From: Anaerolineales bacterium UBA6663
GTDB taxonomy: Bacteria; Chloroflexota; Anaerolineae; Anaerolineales; UBA6663
Assembly (NCBI GenBank): GCA_002455335.1
Contig: DKKP01000059.1
Span: 1 to 17,507, forward strand
Length of the DNA stretch: 17,507 nucleotides
Reading direction: 5' to 3'
Below are positions 15,921-17,507 of this stretch, piece by piece (position 1 is the stretch's first letter; each line of letters opens with the position of its first letter). The notes below the pieces were generated by a model. The model was not told where the DNA came from. It saw only the letters and a list, made by a program, of their open reading frames with translations, and did no database searches. The position numbers and the translations under genes were made by a program.

Positions 15921-17507
15921 TGCTCTCGTCTCGACAGTTGCAGGCTTCGAGCGTCAGCGCGCCCTTGCGCAGCGTGCCGTCGTATTCGGTGTCGTTGAGC
16001 CCGGCCGCCTGCCAGCCATCGAGGACGAAGGGGATGCCGACATCGGCCGCGATCCACACGCCGTTGTACTTGCGCCCGAAGTGCAGGTGTGTGCCTGTCG
16101 ATATCCCGCCCTCGCACGAGGGATGACCGATCCGGTCGCCGGTCTGCAGATAGGTCCCGACCGGCACCCGATCGCGCTGCTCGATATGGAAGTACACAAG
16201 CACCCAGCCCGTGCCCTCGGCGCCATCGCCATCGAGATCGAGCGCTACGGCGCCGTATTCCGAACGCAGGACAAGGCCTGGCGCGGCAGCCGTCGCCCAC
16301 TCATCCGAGATCAGGCAGCCCTCAGCCTCGGCCGGCGGCGCGAAGTCGAGCGCGGCCCAGGCCGAGCCAAAGTCGAAGGCGGCGTGTGGGCCGCCCGTGT
16401 AGGCCCAGACCTTGCCAGGTTCGAACGGCAGGATCAGCGGCGGTTGTTGCAGATCGCCGGGCACGACCGGCTCGATCGCGCGCGTAAACGGGTCGCCGAA
16501 GAGCGCGCGGTACGTTGCCGGAAAGCCGTCGGCCGACATCGCGCGTTCCCACTCGCTCGCCGGCATGAGCTTCGCGAACATGCTCTGCACGCCGACGGTG
16601 CCTGGGTTGAGCGTCGGCGCGACGATGCGTGAGACGCCAGCGTCGAAGCCGAACGAGATCAGCGCCCCGCTCTCCCAGGCGTAGTATCCGTTATTGAGTT
16701 GATTGGCCGTCCAGGTCAATTGCCTGTACAGGCCCTCGCGGCCCTGCTCGGCGCGGCGCATCGGGTACTGCAGCGTCGCGTCGCGCGGCTCTGCGCTGGT
16801 CACCCAACCCGATTGGAACTCGAGCGCCGCCAACAGGGCCCGCGGGCTGACCGAGTACCGTGTGCTGATGATCCGCACGATCTCGGCGCCGCTGAGCGTC
16901 CGGAACTCTGAGAGGCCGTCGAGCGCATACCCGGGCACGTCTTCGGTGTAGGTCGCCAGGTATCCGCCCTGCGTTGCGATGAAACCTTCGAGGTCGAACC
17001 CGGCGTCACCGGGGCCGAGCACGAGTTCGCTATCCGGCAGGATCTTGAGCGCCGGGCCGTAGACGGGCCGCTCCGGGAGCGGGATGTTGAGCACCTGGCC
17101 GACAAACAGCGTGTCCGTGATCGTGATGCCGTTGGCATCGGCGATATCCTGCGCCGAGAGCCCATAGCGCGAGCCGATCACGTTGAGCGTATCGCCGCGC
17201 TGGATCGTGTAGGCCTCGATCGCGGTCCGGTTAAGCGCCGAGTTGCGCGTCGGGTTCGGCGTCGGCGAACCCGCGACGGGCTTAGGCGCAAACGGCGTCG
17301 GCGTGCCTAGCAACCCCGCCGGTGTCGCATCGATCGCAAACGGCGTCAGGGTGGGCACAGGTGATTGCAGCAGCGGCACGGCGGTCGAGCCGTCCGGCGG
17401 CGGCAAGAGCTGCGCCAATGTGGGGATGATCACGGGCGTAACGTCGCGCGTGTCGAAGCCCAACGGGATCGTCGGCACACCCGGGATCTGCGTGATCGCC
17501 GAGAAAT
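15901..17507 (-). CDS. LysM / lysozyme-like / M23 protein (paralogue C, 5' end outside window)
   Basis: The frame remains open to the right edge; the codons before the in-frame GTG at 17478 read FSAITQIPG, so the true start, and presumably a membrane anchor as in paralogues A and B, lies beyond 17507. Counting from that GTG: Pro/Thr stalk (20-80), LysM (89-133, AYTIQRGDTLNVIGSRYGL...LNIP), helical middle domain (about 195-328) with YSVSPRALLAALEFQSGWV (E220) and GYYAW, M23-like domain (350-487). Key residues: H365 (GGPH), W374 in place of the first zinc His, D378, H431, H464 and H466 (HLH), Cys388 and Cys455, calcium-loop-like D414-x-D416-x-D418-G, and C-terminal CNC (C513, C515). Of the three its middle domain looks most like a transglycosylase ('LEFQSGW' compares with 'E-x-S-G'). 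The stop at 15901-15903 overlaps the paralogue B start. Confidence 0.88.
   Translation of the reverse strand, partial: FSAITQIPGVPTIPLGFDTRDVTPVIIPTLAQLLPPPDGSTAVPLLQSPVPTLTPFAIDATPAGLLGTPTPFAPKPVAGSPTPNPTRNSALNRTAIEAYTIQRGDTLNVIGSRYGLSAQDIADANGITITDTLFVGQVLNIPLPERPVYGPALKILPDSELVLGPGDAGFDLEGFIATQGGYLATYTEDVPGYALDGLSEFRTLSGAEIVRIISTRYSVSPRALLAALEFQSGWVTSAEPRDATLQYPMRRAEQGREGLYRQLTWTANQLNNGYYAWESGALISFGFDAGVSRIVAPTLNPGTVGVQSMFAKLMPASEWERAMSADGFPATYRALFGDPFTRAIEPVVPGDLQQPPLILPFEPGKVWAYTGGPHAAFDFGSAWAALDFAPPAEAEGCLISDEWATAAAPGLVLRSEYGAVALDLDGDGAEGTGWVLVYFHIEQRDRVPVGTYLQTGDRIGHPSCEGGISTGTHLHFGRKYNGVWIAADVGIPFVLDGWQAAGLNDTEYDGTLRKGALTLEACNCRDESNAISRP

Noticed and set aside
14197..16632. Other long frames, both strands, over the LysM/M23 genes (for example minus 14197-14763 and 15518-16300, plus 14247-15233 and 15760-16632)
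   Set aside because: They overlap confirmed LysM/M23 frames, contain no domains, and show typical Arg/Ala/Pro-rich shadow composition.

Overview
The window is GC-rich (roughly two thirds G+C by eye) and nearly every gene lies on the minus strand, so the text reads from right to left. The mixture suggests a member of the Chloroflexota (Anaerolineae/Caldilineae-like): Thr/Pro-rich linkers on surface proteins, serial LysM + M23 genes carrying a 'TGGPH...W-x-x-[IL]-D-F-A' signature, and an ABC-2 transporter run together with MoxR, DUF58 and VWA genes. The lineage is an inference from gene style. No rRNA, tRNA or CRISPR array is visible.

Right block (17507 to about 9118, minus strand). Three paralogous envelope hydrolase genes lie in tandem (15901-17507, cut by the window edge; 14256-15920; 12556-14127). 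The two complete copies have an N-terminal membrane anchor and the partial copy is presumed to. All three have a Pro/Thr-rich stalk, a LysM domain, a middle helical domain resembling a lysozyme-type fold, and a divergent M23 peptidase domain. They are followed by a Thr/Pro-rich lipoprotein with a beta-propeller-like body (11546-12559, GTGA overlap with the gene before it) and, 19 bases later, a cytoplasmic GH36 alpha-galactosidase (9118-11526). The GH36 gene has a consensus -10 box six bases before its GTG start and may be transcribed separately as a leaderless message.

Spacer (8586-9117). This 532-base spacer holds a perfect TATAAT on the minus strand, a likely promoter for the left block, an 8-bp inverted repeat, a weak terminator-like hairpin behind the GH36 gene, and one possible plus-strand gene for a 38-residue membrane peptide.

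Left block (8585 to 1, minus strand). A tightly packed operon encodes a secreted/membrane protein with a GATase-like domain, an ABC ATPase, an ABC-2 permease, a membrane protein with a long Gln/Ala/Glu coiled coil and a (GQ)n tract, a MoxR AAA+ ATPase, a DUF58 protein, and the start of a BatA-like VWA protein that runs off the left edge. Most junctions overlap by 1-4 bases or are separated by a few bases. The exceptions are a 74-base gap and the MoxR/DUF58 junction, which carries a perfect 34-bp inverted repeat with a 5-base loop. The block looks like one envelope machine: a transporter with a large extracytoplasmic partner, coupled to a MoxR/VWA chaperone-type module. Its substrate cannot be told from the sequence.

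Most worth following up: the M23 domains of all three paralogues lack the usual first zinc-ligand His, but share a His at a fixed distance upstream and an EF-hand-like DxDxDG loop; the AT-rich palindrome inside the MoxR/DUF58 junction; and the possible leaderless start of the GH36 gene.
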